64,000 bases of DNA from Elysia chlorotica (GCA_003991915.1 RQTK01000002.1:646954-710953); one strand, 5' to 3'. Shown: positions 29,391-41,797, numbered from the stretch's first letter. Made by a program: numbers and translations. The notes: generated from the sequence alone by a model not told the origin.

Positions 29391-29617
29391 GGCTACGGCA
29401 AGCGTTCGTCCTTTTCATCTTGGCATTTCTAGCCACGAGGTTGTGTGAGTGAGTTTGTCCAAAGCTGACTTCAGAAATAGCCAAGAAAGCATCGGCTGGA
29501 TTAGATTCTTTATAGCGTAAAAACAACCGGACGTCCAAAGCCTTCAATTGATTAAGATTGTCAAGAAGAGATATTGGATTAGATCTACAGATTATTATTC
29601 TAGACAAGAACAAAAAA

Positions 29618-32600
29618 ATGGCCAGCCGAAACCGCCGTCAGTCTGATAAAAGCAACAACAGCAAGATGGACGAATCGGTCAAGTCTTCTGGCTACGCTGC
29701 CGGCCTCACCGAGATGGAATATTTCTGGAGTAAGTTAACTTGGTCTAGAATGTAAAGGTGATGAGGGAAGGACTTTCGAATGGGTATGTCTGTTTGAACT
29801 AACGGTCTAAAATAAAGCTCTTCATTTCGTAAGAGAACATTTTGTGTAAATGTGTAGAATCTGCGTACATATTCCAAAGTCTTTCCATACCCAGGTTAGA
29901 TTTTTTATGGTGTAACATTAAAAGGAGTCTCCAGCTTTTTTTATGGTGCACGTTTTTTAACTTTCACTTTTTTCACTTTCTCACACAATTTAGGGTTTAT
30001 AAACAATGCAAACTTTTATATCAGCTTGGGTTAACATGTTACTTAATGTTAAAGCAATATTTATGCGGCGTTTGTATATTACACGACTTCCTTGTATGAT
30101 TTTTTAGGTCCAAAGCTTTTTCATTACTAAGCGTTCGAATAAATTATAATTGATCTGTGGTAAGCTTAGACCGTTAGTTAGCCAATCGGGACGTCCCCAT
30201 CTCGAAACCCAGAATCGGACAATTTAATTATATGTCCCCTGCTGGTTGAACCGTGTAATGTGATCGGCTGAAATACCGATTACAAGTATGCCAGTACCAT
30301 CTGTGTAGCAGCCCGTCAAAAGTCTTTGGACCCGTCCATAACCTAGACCTCTTTTTGAGGTTAAGTGTTAAGGAACCCAATCCACTCACTCCAAGCCGTC
30401 CCGTCCACGAGCATAATAGCCTAGCTACTAACATCGGACGCGAAAAAAATCATTTAACCATTAGCAATAATTCATGCTCCCTTGGCGTGATGATCCACTC
30501 TTTACAATTATATTACAAATACTCCTCACTCAGGTATCGAGCTCAACGACAGCAACCGGACTCACACCTGGATGAACAATGACGACATGGAGGATGGGGA
30601 CGAAGACTTCATAGAATATACCGTCTTTCTAAAATCGGTAGGTCCTTGCCGCTCATAACCAATGTTTTTGCTGTTTTATCTTGCGAACTGGCTCAAGTGG
30701 TAGAGTGTTGGTCTCTAATTAGGAAGATTCACGGTTTGGATCCCAGGATCGGTAACAAATTTGTCAGATTGTGTCCCCTACCTGGTCAGTAACAATTTTA
30801 TGTTAGACGTCAGTGCTGGCGTTAGAAGTTGAGCAACAAAACAGTTGAATTTTACGAGCTGAGGGTCGATTTACTTGGCATCTCTACACCCATACCCATA
30901 ATTTTTTTCCGCGTTTCGACTCCTTGGAATCTGTGCCACCTACTTTTTAAATATTAAAAAAAAGACAAATTTTAAGAGAAACACATTAGCTTAAGGTAAA
31001 ATCCCTTTGTAAGTACTCTTATATAAATAAAAAACAAACAAACAAGACACACAGGTAACATTGCGTTTTGACTTTCAGGCTACCCTCGGGGCGAACGCTG
31101 TGCCTAACGAACGTAACCTGGTCATGCTGGAGTCCGCGGGCAGCGACGGCGAGCCTCAGAAGGGTTGCATTGTCCATCTCTGCCTTGGCCAGAATAACAT
31201 GGTGAGCGTCATCAGTGGATAACCGCGGTCATTCAAATTATGATATAAACTCTGAATACATAACTGTAGAAGTCTAATTAATACGCAACTGTTTGTTATA
31301 CGGTGTGCATTGTATTTCAGGAACAAGAACTCTGCAATAGTCGTACACGATTTAAATGCTTACCCCCCTTCTCACATATTTTTGCTTTTTAGCGCAAAAC
31401 TTACAATACATTAAAATTTATTTCGTATTTAAAGATATACATTTAGGCATATATGAATAAAATTATAACGGGAAAAGTCTGTTCTTCTAGAGAATTATAA
31501 TTCTTTTCAATGGAAATAATTATTTTGTATGGTGATAACTCGTACAATATTGGGAAAAGCTATTTCCGTTTATACGTGTTTCTTGCACCAGACTCCATTG
31601 GACATCACTGTCTCTGGGAAGGTGGGCCCTACGACCTTTACCCTGGCTGAGGGAAGCGGACCTGTTTATATATGCGGAAACCAACTATTGGGTATGTTTT
31701 TTTTCCTTACTGAACTGACAAATTCCTATTTTTTTAATCAAGAAAGTTAGTGAGAACAGATTCTTTTAGACTTAGACCATAAATTCTGTCCAATAATGAG
31801 TTACATTTTTTATGAGCATGGAACTTAACCCATAAGCGTGTTATCAATACAGTTTTGACAATGTTCTACGCTTTCTTTCAGAATTTCCCAAAGAGGACAG
31901 CTTTCTAGACAACAGCCAGACGGAGTCTGAAAAGGAAGAGACTGAGGAGGAAGACGATGACGAAGAGGAGGAAGATGACGCTGAAATGGAGGAGGATGGG
32001 AAGAAAGTGGAAAAAACCGACGCTGACGCTAAAAAGCAGCCCATGAAGCGAAAGGCAGCGCCGATTGTGGGAAAACCCAAGGTAGGCCGATTTGCTGTAG
32101 TTTCATTCACAGGTTTTTCCAACCATAGAAAAGCTTGAAAATTCATACCCCTCATTTCTCCCTTTATTAATGCCAGTTGCGTCCGCACGAGTAAACGTGC
32201 CTCGTAATTTCATAACATTTATTTATAAATAATATGGACCTGTCACTTGGTCTATAATATTGCGTAGACCTAATATTCTGACTGAATTTCAAAAATGGAA
32301 TGATGTAAGTCAATGAACTCCAACTTTTGTGACCCGAATTTGTTGTACCGGTAACGAAATGGGAACTGCGCCCCCTCGACGCTAATGGTGGATTACGTGT
32401 TTGTCTTTGAATTAGGGGGCGGGGTAGCCTTGGGGTAGAACATCGGCTTCCGACGCAGGAGGTCCCTGATTCGAGCCCTGGCGATTTCGCTCCCTACTGG
32501 TTGGGTTGGTGCCAGTTTAATGTGATCAGCTAAGACAGGAGTTATGGTATCCCCGCCCTTTCTGGTGTGGCAGCACATAAAATTGTCAGACGTCAGTCTT

Positions 32601-35600
32601 GGGGCACATCCACAATATAGCCTATATAGTGCTGATGTTGTACGTCAAACCAACTCAACAACAGTTAAACCAACTCAATTCCTGATTTACAAAGGCTCAT
32701 GTCGCATGCTCACACAACTTTTAACCAATAATTTATTATTAAACATTCTTTCAGCAGAAACCAAAAGTGGACAAGGAAGAGGAGGAAGAGGATATCGAGG
32801 ACGACGACGAGGAGGAGGAGGAGGAAGAAGAGGTACTATTTTTCAGATAAATAAAATCAAAATTTTACTTTAGTGCCCGGTAGCCATAATGAAAACAACT
32901 GAACCTCCAAAAAGTTGCCAGCGTTTCTAGCGTTTTGATTTTTTTTGTTAGTATTAAAAGCATTAGACTTGGGGACCTTTTTCTATTCCTTCGACTAAGT
33001 TTCCCGACTGAGGTCGTTTGCTTAAACGTGATTTTTTTTCTTTTGTAGCGAACACTACACTAAATGCAGTGGTAATGTCACCGCATTTTCAAACCCATAT
33101 ATAGGTTAGGGGTTTGAAAAATACATTATTTGTTTCAACAAACTAAAGCGACAAACAAGCAAACGTGGAAAGTAAAATAAATTTTAGTGGTACACATCGC
33201 TCTCATTGCAAAATTGTATTTCAAATTTGATCACAGGAACGAATGCCCAAACTAGATGAAGTGGTGGAGCATTGGTGTACCCTACAAAAGGCACCCTATT
33301 CGAGCCCACTATCTGGCGAATTTATTCGTCGAAACTAAACCGACTTAAGGATTGGTTGTATCAAACTAAGCAAAACTATGATTACTAATAAAAATGCACC
33401 TGTTGAACTAACAAAATTAATTTCCTTTTCCCACCAGGAAGAGGAAGAGGAGGAATCTGAGGAAGATTCAGAGGAGGAAGTGAAGTAAGTACACCAGATT
33501 TCTAAAAGCCCTTGCTGAGTCGAATCATTTTGGCTACAAAGGGCACTTACACTGCATAGTCACAATGAGACGACGTATTTTTAAAGCTACAATCTTCCTT
33601 TTCCAACATTTAAAAAATTCCCACACAGTCATGCTTAATTTTTTGCCCTAGTGATTCCCAGAGCATTTCAAAGCTATAACTTGTGCCCAGATCTCTACCA
33701 GTCCATTGTTCAGTATAGTTGCTGGATATCAATTTATTCGAGACACGAAAATGAACAGGTTTGAAAAACCTTGAAAAAGGATCGAGAAAGTCCTGATTTG
33801 TGTGATTTAGGGGAAAAGCTAGGGTCGAGCAGGGTTATACGTCAAGTCACGTCTCCAGCTAGCGATCATTTAGGTGTGGAAATCACTTCCACTAGTAATA
33901 GTGCTGCTTTGAATCATACTTTTTTGCCGACCTTAAGACTTCTGAATGCGTCCATGCGCATGGGTAAAGAGGCGTACACGGCAAATAATATACAATTTGT
34001 GAAAGGGTCTGCCTTATTCGTGTCACGTAGATTGCCTGGAAGACCGCTTTTCTTGGCAGGAACTTGATTGAATCTGTAGTGTTAGGTCCCTTGGCTGGAG
34101 TTGAAATGTCTAAATATTATGCCTTGCTTGTTTGATGTTGACAGGTATATTTTCATGTCTATACGTTTTAAGTTGAGGTGACAGAGGCCATGTACTAAAC
34201 ATTTTTCATTAAAGCTGGTACGCTTTAGCCTAACATACTATTTTACTCCCTTTTCCTCAGATTGAAAAAGGCCAAGAAGGGAAAGGTAAGGAATCGCCCC
34301 TCTAAATATGCAATATCGTAGTACACCTTCTGAAAAGACACTTAAACTATAATGTATAATAAAGACTCTCTTAACGTTTTTATTCTTTCTATATATTCTC
34401 TAGCGCAAAGACCCTCAAAATATTTTCCCACGGAAGATGCGCCATAAAAACTTTACTCCTAAGCTTAAATTTCATGGCCGTGTCCGTATTTGCTACTCGT
34501 GATGACGGTGTAAAACGTACATGTATAGGCCACGCCAATAATTTGCATTCGTATGATTTAAGGTGGCCATCTGCTCTAGGTGACATCTTTTTTACAATGC
34601 TCACATTGCGTTGCATGTGGTTGAAATTTGCATTTCGGTTTCTTTGAAGATGGTCCAGGTAAAAAGCCTATGATACCAATGGGGAAGTTTGTAAATATAA
34701 GCTCATGACTTATTTCATAATTACATCTATTGAGGCTCGCCGAATTCAAACGTGATGACGTACTTATCATGATCTGGGAATAAAAAGGTTCAGTTGGTAC
34801 ATATGTACAAGGCAACTGTCATAATTCCTAGCCGTCGCTCCCACACCCTTGAGAAGTTGATGGGGCGGAAAGCCTAACGGCCTGCCCAGCCTTCGCACTA
34901 AGGGGGGAGGTAGAGAGGCGCCGTCTCTAGCTCTAGGGAGATGTTTAAGGAGTGCTGAAGCGAGAGACCCGTGGAACGGAGCCAGCCTTTAGCCAGTCGA
35001 GACCGCGAGCGGTCAAGCAAAAAGTTTTTAAAAATATCGTCGGGGTCAGGTGAGGGAGGGTCTAGTCTATGACCTTTTGTGTTTATTCATAATCTTGAAA
35101 ACGCGTCTTCTGATTTGGAGGCAGTCGTAATTTCGGCTAGCCACGGATCGCAAGAGATTATAGTAAGCAAAGTGAAGACGTCGCCGAGGGAATAAAAGTT
35201 TTGTTGAACCCGTCGTATTATTTCTCTTTGCTGAATGTGATCTGGGCCGCAGTGAATGTTGGCCCATTATTATCAGCACCAGTCTACCCACTTATTTGCT
35301 GAAGGCAAAACTTAGATTCTTAATGGCGACAATGTGACGGCCCGTTGCGCACTTTCTGCCTTGATGTCTCGGTACACCGGAGGAGGAAATTCCTCCGGAT
35401 TTAAGCTCCTGCTTGTCTTTTATCATTGAACTGCAAGAATTAGACCGTCTAGCAGTTCGGAAAAACGATTTAAAAAGTACACAAAAGGCGGTGAAATGGT
35501 ATACCAAGAAGGGACGATCCTAACTGCAGCCCTGCGAGGAGAAATATTACCATTTAAAATTAAACAGGCAGATCATTTTATGTCCGCACACGCGCGCTAT

Positions 35601-36990
35601 TGTAAAACGCGGATCAATTTTTTTTTATAGAATTATTCTTCTGAACATTGGCAGTTCGGTTGGTTCCACCACGGGAACCGTAATCGCCTTGTGAGACGGG
35701 GTCGGTCCTCCTCAAAAGGAACAATCGTAGAGCTATTGTGAGATCAGGCGGTTGAATTAAGTCCGTGTAAACTGACATAGTGTGCATTTGTAGACACAGG
35801 GTTATTTAAAAAGGTTGCACTTTCGGAATGTGTCATAAAGCTTGGCAGATTACACAAATTTGCGTCATGAGATAGTTGGCAGGTTTGAAAATTGAAAAGT
35901 GTTTATCCAAGTAATTTAACTAGCCATCTCTGAAAGGAGCCGTGCTTAGCTCTACCAAGGCGTGGCTCTATGCTCGACCCAAAGTCTTGACAAGGTCAAG
36001 ACCGTTTGGAGAGTCTTGTCATCTTTAAGAGATTTTTCCCAACTTCTCAAAAAGCCAGTGGGTACAGTTTTCAACTAGTTTAAACCTCTTCGAACGCAAA
36101 CATTATTTCCTCCTCTCGGAAACCCCGTTACTCATTTCGGAAACATTGAAGCCTTCATTAGAATATCCAAAACACTATAGTTTTGAAGATATTAGGACTT
36201 TGAATTTTCACTTTTCTTCTTTTTAGCCATTTCCAATTTCGCTTACTTCGGGACTTATAGCGTGGAACATTATTTTAAGTTTGTATTAGAGGTCAGAAAC
36301 AGATGTCTACTTGGTTTTCAAACTTCCGAGGTTAATCAGGTGTTGACATATTAACACTGTTGTCAAACTGCTAAATAATGGCGATTTGGAAATAAGCTAG
36401 TACCATATTAAGAATCTAGATAACTTCTAAAATACAAAAAGATCCCCTCCCCCAAGTTAAAAAAAAATGCTTGGTTTGCTTATGTTTATCACCTTCAGGA
36501 GGCGAATCGGCGCAAGAAGAGCGTTGGTCTCAATTCGGAGGTCCCTGTTTGAGAACACGTTTGGTCAACTTTATTTTGATTAATAGATCATTAACGTTAA
36601 ATATCGCTCTTCCTAAAAGCTCCTGTAAGTACACTGCCTCTATAATAAACACTAGCATGACATTTTAACAGGTATATAGATTTAGGCTTTGAAAAAAGTG
36701 AATTTTATGTCGCAATCGCTTGAACTGACCAGTTATGTTTTTTTGGTGCTTTACAGGAAACTGGTAAAAAAGAAAGTAAAGCTAAAGCGGTAAGCCTTTA
36801 TTTTCCATTATTCTATCCACACGATACAACCAAAAGTTCATGATAAAAAAAAACTGACTTTAATTTCAAAGTTTTTCTCTTGCCCATCTCCTACGGTAGC
36901 TTGAAGTTAAAAATCTCCTGCATTGTATATTATACATATAAAAAATCAAGCAGCTTTTCTACCCCACCCGTCTGTCCGTCCGCGTCTCTA

Positions 36991-37031
<41 letters not shown>

Positions 37032-37974
37032 TCTGTATCTTTCTCTCTTTCTCTTTGTCTGTCTCTCTGTGCCGTCGCATGCATTCAGCAATCTTGACAA
37101 GTTAAGAGACGCTTGTTTTAGAAACACCTTGTAAAGGTTTACTAGCTGCCTATTTTATTTTGATTTAGTCTGTAGCGGGCACAGTAGGGTTTAAAAAGGC
37201 AACTCGATGACAAGACTTTAAAACGTTTCATCAGCCGAGATTCGAAACTTGGACCTCCCTTGTAAGTCCACGTGACCCCGCTGAGACAGAGTTCAGGTCT
37301 CCCCGCCCTGTCTCGTGTGTGGCAGCACGTTAAGTTGTCAAACGTCAGTCTTGGGGCCAGTCACAATATAGCCTATATTATAGTGCTTACGGTGGACGTC
37401 AAAACAAAGCAAAAAACCCCAGTAAGTCTAGAACATCGCCGACGGACCTGACGATTACAGTGAAATCGGTTGGTTGATTGTTTTTCTACCTTTCAAAGTC
37501 GGCATCTAAACTAAATCGCGGATGGGTCCCAAGAGTAACGTCTCCTTTATTACTGGAACAAAGGAATGATCTCGCGGTTCTGCCTCAGCCGATCACATTG
37601 AATTGACACGAACCCAATCAAGCAGGGAGCGGAATCTTAAAATAGTGGAGTCGAACAGGGGACCTCGCGCATTGAAACCAATCGCTTCTCCACTTCAAGA
37701 TCGACGCACCCCTATCCCCCCTCCTCCTCCCAACCTTTACAGAAAAATGTGGTTTGATCTTGATACCCCATGGTTAGCTGGGCGAGATGCAGGGGTGAGG
37801 ATAAGCCGAAGAGACTTGTGAAAAAAGTTGGCCGGGCAGCGCTACCCCCTTAACCCTTCGCTCTGTTGACATGACGGATTGGTCATCTCTGGCATATTTT
37901 GCGGCCCACCTGAGACTGTTTGAAATCTCTACCCGCTCTTGTTGGACTTCAAAGGAGAAGCGTTGACAGCAGTC

Positions 37975-38051
<77 letters not shown>

Positions 38052-39326
38052 CCCTCCCTCCCTCCCTCTGCAGAATCTTAGCGTACGTCTTGTCCCTTTT
38101 TTTTTTCAAAACTGGGGGCATAAAGTTAACCACTACCTTATTGGATTACACCCTATCTTTTTCATTCATTCTCTCCACCTCTGTCTGTCTTTCTGTGTCG
38201 GTGTTCGTCTCTGACTCGCTCTTTCCCCCTACTTTCTCTTTCTCTCTTAGTCTCTTGCACATACGCAAGCATAGACGCTTGGCGTTTTTGACCCCGCAAA
38301 CTTTTGTATCACCTTGCACGACGAGTTGTATGGCCTTCTATTCACAATTCGAATAAGGCACAATTTGCGTTTAAAATGTTAGCTCCAAAGTGGGCAAAAA
38401 GCAGTTATCACACACAGCCTCGTTACCTTTATCCGTTTGTCTTATTGAAGAGTCTCGTTACCACAGAAGTAGGGAGTTTGTAAACTGGCAGCCCAGTTGA
38501 TATTGGAAACTGAGGAAGTAACCTAAAACGAAAAAGACTAAGAAAATGTCAACTGTAGTCCTAGACAATGCACGAGGTAGGTCACGCAAAGTACAACGGT
38601 TATAAACCCGACTCCTAACCAAGGATTGTAGTTAGTGTAAATTACCATTAGCTCGGAATCGGCTTTTTACAAGAACGTTGTCCTTATTATCCTAGATTAT
38701 GCCATATATAAAAACGAACACCAATTTGTTCCATACATTTTTACTTCGACCATCGGACCATCTCTGCCTTGGATGTCTTTAGTTGTCTAATTACTTAGAC
38801 GTGCCAGCCTTAATTTGCGACACCACTATTAGGTTTCAACGTGTCGACTATCATAACTTAAAATTATGGGAAATTGAGTATTTTATACACCTCAAATCTA
38901 ATTTCTAGGTCTTTTTAAACTTGTAAGAATATGAATTCCCAATAAAGTACCTATAATGTGCAATGTAGCGGGAATGGTTCTACAAATGTACATACATTTT
39001 ATGCGAGGACAAGACTTAATTGTACCCTACTCAATTACATTGCATTTTAAGTGAAAATAGAGGGGATATGGGGATTCTCGTACGGCTTCTACTCGGGGCT
39101 TCCCTGGTTCGAATCTACTTGTGTCGATGTTATTAAAAGGGTACTAGCTTATTCAACACTTCGGCTTTAGCTAATCACAGATTCTGTAGTAGGCATGATC
39201 ATGTTTCTCAAGGATTTTTTCCTTTTCGAAAAAAAAGCAAATTATACCCCACCTATCGCTGCTAATCCTTTCCCTTCTCTTCTTCTACAGGTGGTGAAGA
39301 AACCTGCAAAGAAAGGCAAGAAATAA
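29618..39326 (+). CDS. NPM: Nucleoplasmin/nucleophosmin-like histone chaperone, 10 exons, 285 aa
   Basis: Coding exons: 29618-29729, 30534-30637, 31079-31201, 31592-31691, 31882-32081, 32755-32832, 33438-33484, 34261-34285, 36757-36789, 39291-39326 (TAA). All borders are GT-AG and phases close exactly. Residues about 33-150 form the pentameric nucleoplasmin beta-barrel core: EYFWSIELNDSN, EYTVFLKSATLGANA, GCIVHLCLGQNN, PLDITVSGKVGPTTFTLAEG, GPVYICGNQLLEF. Then come an acidic tract (about 155-180), a basic cluster resembling a nuclear localisation signal (KKQPMKRKAAPIVGKPK), a second long Glu/Asp tract (about 218-253) and a Lys-rich tail ending KKPAKKGKK. The family binds histones and acts in chromatin assembly and the nucleolus. 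There is no aromatic NPM1-type C-terminal nucleolar domain. The short acidic and basic 3' exons suit alternative tail lengths. Exon 6 could start three bases later at a tandem CAGCAG acceptor. Confidence 0.93.
30175..30390 (+). mobile_element. SINE copy: partial head, M1-M2, forward
   Basis: TCTCGAAACCCAGAATCGG (B-box area), GTGTAATGTGATCGGCTG (M1) and GTGTAGCAGC (M2) are visible, in nucleoplasmin intron 1. Confidence 0.6.
30683..30840 (+). mobile_element. SINE copy: head and tail, M1 mostly deleted, forward
   Basis: A box ACTGGCTCAAGTGGTAGAG and B box CGGTTTGGATCCC are clear. M2/M3 are reduced to GTTAGACGTCAGTGCTGGCG. It lies in nucleoplasmin intron 2. Confidence 0.65.
32414..32662 (+). mobile_element. 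tRNA-derived SINE, most complete copy (reference)
   Basis: Best-preserved copy, in intron 5 of nucleoplasmin. It has a tRNA-like head with A box (GTAGCCTTGGGGTAG) and B box (GATTCGAGCCC), then three blocks. M1 includes GGTTGGGTTGGTGCCAG-TTTAATGTGATCAGC. M2 includes ATCCCCGCCC, GTGTGGCAGCACATAAAA and CAGACGTCAGTCTTGGGG. M3 includes CCACAATATAGCC-TATA and a terminal ACGTCAAAC. Other copies below are described by which blocks they keep. Copies occur in both strands of the window. Confidence 0.85.
33250..33350 (+). mobile_element. SINE head fragment, forward
   Basis: GATGAAGTGGTGGAGC and ATTCGAGCCC mark the A and B boxes, in nucleoplasmin intron 6. Confidence 0.5.
34404..34502 (+). other. NPM: Possible alternative terminal exon of nucleoplasmin
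   Basis: A pyrimidine tract and TAG acceptor end at 34403. The following 32 codons are open in the phase left by exon 34261-34285 and encode a Lys/Arg-rich tail (RKDPQNIFPRKMRHKNF...), ending in TGA at 34500-34502. No transcript support is available, so this is speculative. Confidence 0.2.
34826..35060. other. GC-rich block in nucleoplasmin intron 8
   Basis: Clearly GC-richer than the rest of the intron, with no open frame of note and no recognised repeat. An 8-bp-stem hairpin (CCGGAGGA...TCCTCCGG) follows at 35377-35398. Confidence 0.4.
36500..36560 (+). mobile_element. SINE head fragment, forward
   Basis: GAGCGTTGGTCTC followed by GGAGGTCCCTGTTTGAGAAC resembles the tRNA-like head. It lies in nucleoplasmin intron 8 and sits behind a pyrimidine tract plus CAG, making a pseudo-exon. 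Confidence 0.45.
36992..37070. repeat. (CT)n microsatellite in nucleoplasmin intron 9
   Basis: CT tract with CTTT and CTGT interruptions. Confidence 0.95.
37220..37405 (+). mobile_element. SINE copy: well-kept M2 and M3, forward
   Basis: CCCCGCCCTGTCTCGTGTG, GGCAGCACGTTAAGTTGTC, AACGTCAGTCTTGGGG and CACAATATAGCC-TATAT are close to the reference copy. The head is rearranged. It lies in nucleoplasmin intron 9. Confidence 0.75.
37566..37725 (-). mobile_element. SINE copy: head and M1, reverse
   Basis: Reverse M1 (CAGCCGATCACATTGAATTG) followed by AGTCGAACAGGGGACC (B box). It is the only clearly antisense SINE copy inside the nucleoplasmin gene. Confidence 0.65.
37977..38067. repeat. (CT)n microsatellite in nucleoplasmin intron 9
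   Basis: About 33 perfect CT units followed by C-rich CCT variants. Confidence 0.95.
39066..39140 (+). mobile_element. SINE head fragment, forward
   Basis: GGGGATTCTCGTACGGCTTC and CCCTGGTTCGAATC (B box) identify a head remnant about 150 bp before the last nucleoplasmin exon. Confidence 0.5.
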
Positions 39327-39614
39327 GCCAGCTTAATTATCTTAATTAAATATGAACCTGCTATACGAAACGAATTTTTCATTCGTTGAGTTCATTGTTC
39401 TCAAAGAAAAATACAGTGCACCTTTTGTTACACGTCCATTTTTTGTACACAGACTTAATGCGATTATATGAACGCAAAACTAATAGATATTTGAAATCAG
39501 GTTTTTGGAGTTGTTTTGTTTGATATCGTGTTCTTTGAATTATTAATGTCTTTTTTTACTGTAAGATTGACACTTAAACAAATAATACGCTTCTTTATGA
39601 ATTTGTAATATTTC

Positions 39615-39620
39615 AATAAA
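39615..39620 (+). promoter_or_regulatory. NPM: Candidate poly(A) signal of nucleoplasmin
   Basis: AATAAA about 290 nt after the TAA at 39324-39326, at the end of an AT-rich 3' UTR with no SINE or microsatellite. Confidence 0.55.
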
Positions 39621-39699
39621 TCGGCATTTGAAATGAAGCAAAGGAATATCAAATTTATTCATCTTTAACTCAACAAAACAAGTTTTGAAGTGCCAAATG

Positions 39700-41130
39700 T
39701 TAAATTTGAGCTCTTTTCTAAAAAAAAATAGCTCTATTTGAACTTATGAGACCTTTTCATAGGTCATTGGAATATTGTTTCCTATCTCATGTTTGTGGAG
39801 TCGTGCCCTTTCACGATTTGATAGAAAGGACCCAAGGCATACCTGAAGAAGTCAACGATCCGTCAAAGTAACTAGATGCGATAGGCGTCAACGGAACATG
39901 TCTCTATTTAACGGTATAAACGGTGGAAAGAAAACGTGAGGCAATGTCGCAAAGGCATATAACCCTGAGAATACACGTGAGGAAATTCGTCGCAAAATTC
40001 ACATCTTTTAGTTTTGAAAAAGTTAATCTTTAAAATGAAGTTTTATTTTAAAAACGTAATCTTAAAAGACAATGCCTTTTTCGTTTTTTTATAGTTCAAG
40101 CGATATCTAGAGAAAATAGATTTCACACAATTTAAAAAGCTAATATAATTTGCAATACATAAAATTATACAGTGCATTCAAATTTAACTTTATTGATGGG
40201 GCATTAGTATTACTTTTTTCAGGAAAAAAAATTAATTTGGCTCCTTCAACATAGTGGAATTATTTTAATGATTGAAAGTAACCCCCCTAGCCATCCCAAA
40301 AATTAAACGCCGCAATGAAAGGTCAACAACATTAAACAAAAACACAAAAAAAAAAAGATATAATTATTCCCTCTTTACAAGAAACCGAGATTAAACCGTC
40401 AAAAATACATCCACCTTTTAAAGCTGTAGGGATTTTCCTGTTACTTTACAAAGTATTTTTAAATTTCTTGCAGAAGCATTGCACTGCAATCATGAAGCTC
40501 TAGTAAGACTTTTATATTGGCCCAGCACATATTAGATTTGTGCGATACCCAAACCGTTTTTTTTATGACCAGTGTAAATGTGACAATAGAAAAAAAAGCC
40601 CCCCCCCAAAAAAAAAAAAAAAACAGAAATAAAATAAAAAAAACACAAACACAAAAAACAACAAAAGCAAACAAACAAAACAAAAACAACCAAAAAACAA
40701 AAACAAAAAAAAACAACAAAAAACCAACAAAACAAAAAAAAAACCAAAACAAACATAAACAAAAGCAAAAACAAAACAAAACAAACGTATGTCTTTTTGC
40801 TCTTTACAATTTACGTATAGTGTGAAAACCGTTTTCTGACCGATTGAATATTCTTAGAGTGCATACCTTAATTACATTTTTAGAAAGGGGAAAAGTCGCA
40901 GACTTCATAAGTTAAAACTTCATGAATCAGTTTACCTTATTTCTTGGCTTCTTCAGTACAATTTTAGTTTTTCCCTTTTCGATCCCCCCTGCGTCTGTGA
41001 AAAGCGAAATGTCTTTAGTATTGAGAGTATACGATAAAGCTTAAAATAGTCATAGGTTTTGATACACTATTTTGACGGTAATTTTTCATATGGACAAGTT
41101 TTATTAGTATCTATTTTCGACCTACGGACA
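39700..41130. other. AT-rich intergenic sequence after nucleoplasmin
   Basis: No gene seen. The segment 40590-40790 is an A-rich (AAAC/AAAAC) low-complexity stretch that produces Phe/Cys/Leu-rich frames on the minus strand. Confidence 0.6.
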
Positions 41131-41262
41131 AAGATGAGAGTTCAGGTCTCTCCACTTTGTCTCGTGTGTAACAGCATATAAAATTGTAGACTTCAGTCGT
41201 GGTGCCAGTCCACAGTATAGCCTATAATATGGAGCTGATATTGTGCGTTAAAAATAAACTCG
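41131..41262 (+). mobile_element. SINE copy: M2-M3, forward
   Basis: TTTGTCTCGTGTGTAACAGC, GACTTCAGTCGTGG and GTCCACAGTATAGCCTATAA are retained; the head is absent. Confidence 0.65.
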
Positions 41263-41691
41263 ACCAACTTTCATTTCGACGAGTGAACTTTGTTTTAAAA
41301 ACACCTTAATATAGAAAAAAACGCCCACCTTAATCTTTTCCTTGCTTTTCTATATTTTCTAACACAGGGTGACCGCGAAAATCTTTCATAACGAAGCGAC
41401 TGGGTTTAATAAAAGTTGGATAATCCTTACAATATCGGTGGAACCTCGCTCATTCTATAGTTTGACATTGAATTTTTACTGTGCAGAATTAGTCGCGCCA
41501 ATCTTGGAAATCTCATATTAAACAGGAAATTACTAAAATAATTAATCCTCAGTTATTTTGGAACGTTTAATATATTGAGACGAAATTAATTTTCACAGGT
41601 TTCGCTTTGTTTCACGTCAAAAATGGAAGAAAATTCAATTAGATTGTTTGTTTGACAATAAATCGGGCTTCAAATTTATTTAGGCCCGAAT

Positions 41692-41797
41692 CAGACTGCC
41701 GCTGGTGGCTGGGGTGGGGCTGTGGCTGGGCCGGGGGTTCTTTATGAAACCCTCTTGTATTTTTCACAGCCCTACCTCAGCAACTAGCGTCAGTCTG
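41692..41797. mobile_element. Imperfect hairpin, MITE-like
   Basis: Arms 41692-41724 and 41765-41797 are inverted copies (28 of 33 matching) around a 40-bp loop. Followed at 41811 by a GGTTTGTTCACACCAAAAGC stretch of the kind that often starts DNA transposons; the far end is not identified. Confidence 0.45.

Noticed and set aside
32421-32480. True tRNA genes at the SINE heads
   Set aside because: A and B boxes are present but the cloverleaf is degenerate and each head continues into the SINE body.
36483-36524. Pseudo-exon EANRRKKSVGLNSE in nucleoplasmin intron 8
   Set aside because: It is a SINE head fragment with a weak GTCCCT donor; exons 8 and 9 already join in phase.
40459-40825. Phe/Cys/Leu-rich membrane-protein-like frames
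   Set aside because: Complement of an AAAC/AAAAC low-complexity stretch, open in three frames.
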